Below, piece after piece: positions 61,111 to 64,000 of a stretch of DNA of 64,000 bases. Below the pieces are notes generated by a model, which worked only from the letters and a program-made list of their open reading frames with translations, was not told where the DNA came from and searched no databases. The stretch comes from Inia geoffrensis (lineage: Eukaryota; Chordata; Mammalia; Artiodactyla; Iniidae), in NCBI GenBank assembly GCA_036417435.1, contig CM070900.1, positions 123,458,315-123,522,314 of the forward strand, given 5' to 3'. Both the position numbers and the translations under genes were made by a program. Every line of letters begins with the position of its first letter. Position 1 is the stretch's first letter.

Positions 61111-62024
61111 TTAAATTCATACGACCACTTCCCATCAAAAAGATGAAGTGAGATATCTCCTGTTTGGCAGACACAGCTACAGGAGCTAAATAAACCAGAG
61201 AGGCACTCACAAGGCAACATTTCTGTTGCCAATAAAATTCTCAACAGCCCACTCATTTCGTAAAATATAATGCGGTTTTTAGTGCTGGTATTTACTACCA
61301 ACTAGAACACATGTACTCAGTCAAGATATTTTCCTTCTGTCCAAGAAGTATACATATATTTTAACAGAGTACAAATACTCCACAGTAGGTACTCAATCAA
61401 TATGTGCTGAATTAAACTAAATTCAGCAAACAAACCAGTTATCATCCACACAGCCAAAAGCAAACATTTAAGATAATTTTATTTAAGCATTCGAAGACCT
61501 ATTACCTTCCAATTCTCTCTCAAAGTAAACACAATGGTGCGATTCTGAGTACAAAGCATTCCTGAAGCTGGGGACCATAAGAAAGAGTTTACGTGGGGAG
61601 GGAGGCATGAAAATTATTAACCAGAGGCCATTTAATGTAAATACCCCTTTCTACCAACATTTAATTGACATAAATAGAAATAAATTATGCTGAGAGAAGC
61701 CAATTGTTTTGTTGTTTTTTTTCAACCAGACTTAATAATTCATCGCTTTTCTAAAACTTAATTACTGAGTCCAAAAAGCTGAATGAAGTTTAAGTTTGCA
61801 CTTATCAGGATAATAAGAAACAGATCTTAATTCAGTGATGCACTCAAAGATGTTAATAATCCTTGGAAATATGTGTCTAGAAATATAATATTTCACCAAT
61901 TAGTACATATATCACCAATTAGGGCCAAATGTATATGTTTGCCAAAATTCTACTTTTAAAAAATCCTTCTTATTCAGAGAAAGGTTCATGAGGTTACAAC
62001 ATCCAGGAAAAGACTCCCAAAGCC

Positions 62025-62110
62025 TCCTATTTATAGCTTTTCACTCATTTATTTATTCTTCTTATGGCACAGCACACACCACATAGTAGGCACTCAGTGA
62101 ATATTTATGG
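62025..62110 (+). repeat. LINE-2 3'-end relic
   Basis: 'cacacaccacatagtaggca' and 'ctcagtgaatatttatggaa' form the L2 end motif. Confidence 0.6.
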
Positions 62111-62186
62111 AAAACATGAATTTAAACCTAGTGTTGTAATGTCCAATTAATAATGCAAAAATAACCAATTTAAAGATAAAGTTTGG

Positions 62187-62303
62187 GAATTCCCTGGCAG
62201 TCCAGTGGTTAGGACTCCATGCTTCCACTGCACGGGGCACGGATTTGATCCCTGGCCAGGGAATTAAGATCCCGCATGCCACGCAGCATGAACAAAAAAA
62301 AAA
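62187..62303 (+). mobile_element. Short tRNA-SINE in MSH3 intron 20
   Basis: 'gaattccctggcagtccagt' to 'cacgcagcatgaac' plus an A tail. The flanks at 62173-62186 and 62304-62317 ('aaga(t/c)aaagtttgg') agree in 13 of 14 bases. Confidence 0.93.
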
Positions 62304-62529
62304 AAGACAAAGTTTGGAGCCAAATTTTATGCACACATCTGCTAGATTTTAATATTTTTTCCATTGAGCGCAAAAAAGGATCTGAAGTGATTTAGAATAA
62401 CAATATTTATAACAGAAGAGTTACAATGAATATGAAAGTAAGATTACAAGCCATATAGTAGATGCTCAAATTTGAGACAGCAAGTTTAGCATGAGCCTTT
62501 AAAATGCTAATTTTAGGGTCTCACGCTGA

Positions 62530-62640
62530 AGATTTCAATATAATAGGTCTGTGACAGGCCTTAGATAGCAGCATTTTTAACAAGCATCTCTGATTCTGAT
62601 GCAGCTGTTCTAAGAATCATGCTAGAGAAATACTCATGGA
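62530..62640 (+). repeat. MER5A-like relic
   Basis: 'aataggtctgtgacaggcct', 'cagcatttttaacaagcatc' and 'ctgattctgatgcagctgtt' fit the MER5A second half. Confidence 0.5.
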
Positions 62641-63009
62641 GAAATACTCCCATATAGGAAGAGATGGGGAAAACTAAACCAAATTTGTTTCTACACTGCG
62701 CCTTAAATTTAGCTCTTAACCTCTTGGCAGTCAGGACAAAAAGGAATTAAAGGGGGAGCAGCCATTGGCTGAAAACATGAGGCCTGGCAGTTTGTCAGGG
62801 AAGGCCAGTAAGGTGCTTCAAATCTCTTTATAAACAGGCACAGCACGCACATGGAGAGAAAAAAATTCCTTAGCATTAATAAAATGTGATTTATCAGATG
62901 GTACTTCATATAAAACATATTAATAGAAATGAAAATGCCCTTATGACCAATTTTTTAGACTATATAGAAACATATCAAATGGGTATTTCTTGCTCTAATT
63001 AATTTAAAT

Positions 63010-63640
63010 CGTAGGGACAAACTTTTACACACTGCTGGTGAGATTCTAAACTGGTCCATCTTCCTTGAAGAACAAGAAAGATGCACATTCCTTACACTCT
63101 ACAGTCCCACTCCTAGGTAAAGCCTAGAATCAGAAAACTCACACGTGTACTAGATGTGTGTAAGACAGGTATCAGCACTGTTGATATTTGCAACAAGTTT
63201 GAATCATATTAGATATTAATCAAGAAAAATGGATAAACTATGGTACATGCATACAGTGGACTATCATAATTAGAGAAAAATGAGTGAACTAGAATTATAT
63301 GCATCCATATGGATGAAGTTCATAAATATAACATTGTGGGGGAAAAAGCCACTTGCAGAAGAATGACGTTTAAAAGCATACCAAACATACAGTTTAAAGG
63401 CATACCAAATAATTCCATATATTATTTCAAAACATACCTATGTAGTAAAAATATAGAGAAACTCATGAGATGAAAACCAGAGTCAAAAAGGGTTACTCTG
63501 GATGGGGTAGAGGGGAACAGGACCAGGGAGGGTTATGGGTTCAGTTAGATTGGCAATGCTCTATTTCTTTAGTAGGTTGGAAGCTACAGGGGATTGTAAT
63601 ATGTCTGAATAATTTCATAATAAATGAAAAATATGTTATA
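63010..63640 (+). mobile_element. Old, diverged LINE-1 3' region
   Basis: The ORF2-end and 3' UTR pattern survives: 'acacactgctggtgagattc', 'cagtcccactcctaggtaaa', 'aaaatggataaactatggta' and 'gggttactctggatggggta'. The stretch 63641-64000 beyond it shows nothing I can name. Confidence 0.65.
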
Positions 63641-64000
63641 ATATTAAACCATATCCTAGTAAAAATTTAAAATCCTAGGGATATAACTGAATGTGGTCCA
63701 CATAGACTCCTTTCCAATGGTAATAGGAAGAGAAGGTGAGGACAGGGGAATGGACAAGGAACAGGGTTCTTCTACTAGAGCAGTGCATCCCAGACGGAGG
63801 TCTCAGAGGTTAAAGAGTTCAGGGAACCTCTGCATAGCAGACACACCACAGCCAATATAGGTGTGAGACTAATCTGTAAGAGCTGACAGGGAAATTCAGT
63901 TTCCCCCAGGTTAGGAAATAAAAGCAAGCTACATAATAATAATGCTTAGTATAAGACCGTTTAAGAGAGAAGACTTAGGTATACCTCTAAACTTGTGGAA

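Overview
The window is mammalian nuclear DNA, almost certainly from a cetacean. The youngest insertions are tRNA-derived SINEs of the CHR type. They start with 'cttccctggtgg' and carry the tRNA B-box-like 'gggttcg'. They are mixed with artiodactyl-type LINE-1 tails, and I found no BovB or Bov-tA repeats, which argues against a ruminant. The many copies of a ~210-base subfamily suggest a toothed whale, but this is inference.

Only one protein-coding gene is supported: the 3' end of MSH3 on the minus strand. Its last four coding exons lie at 53775-53961, 49500-49629, 42605-42776 and 40173-40281. They follow the exon phase known from mammalian MSH3 and encode the last ~198 residues: ABC signature, Walker B, H-loop and C-terminal helix-turn-helix. 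The 3' UTR runs leftward to about 39.7 kb. Positions 53962-64000 are the intron before this block. Positions 1-39.7 kb are downstream intergenic DNA, which in other mammals separates MSH3 from RASGRF2.

The rest is layered repeats. (a) 1-8.8 kb: SINEs (one nested in another), MIR and L2 relics. (b) 8.8-20.9 kb: a LINE-1 nest, with an old minus-strand L1 split by a younger plus-strand L1 (itself carrying two opposite SINEs), then two minus-strand L1s, one ~4.9 kb long and reaching into ORF1. (c) 23.9-28.9 kb: a Tigger2-like pogo DNA transposon on the minus strand with a dead transposase, broken by an L1 and two SINEs. (d) 29-39 kb: MIR, L1 tails, MER5A-like pieces and SINEs. (e) MSH3 introns: MaLR-type LTRs, an ERV1-like LTR, L1M-type relics, microsatellites and an L1 with a twin-priming inversion at 59.26-60.96 kb.

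I found no RNA gene, CRISPR array, intact retroelement ORF or convincing new system. The best leads are the CT microsatellite serving as the polypyrimidine tract of an MSH3 exon, a shared FADD-to-FAND change in both L1 copies that cover the reverse-transcriptase core, the large convergent L1 inverted repeat, and the fine-scale nesting.
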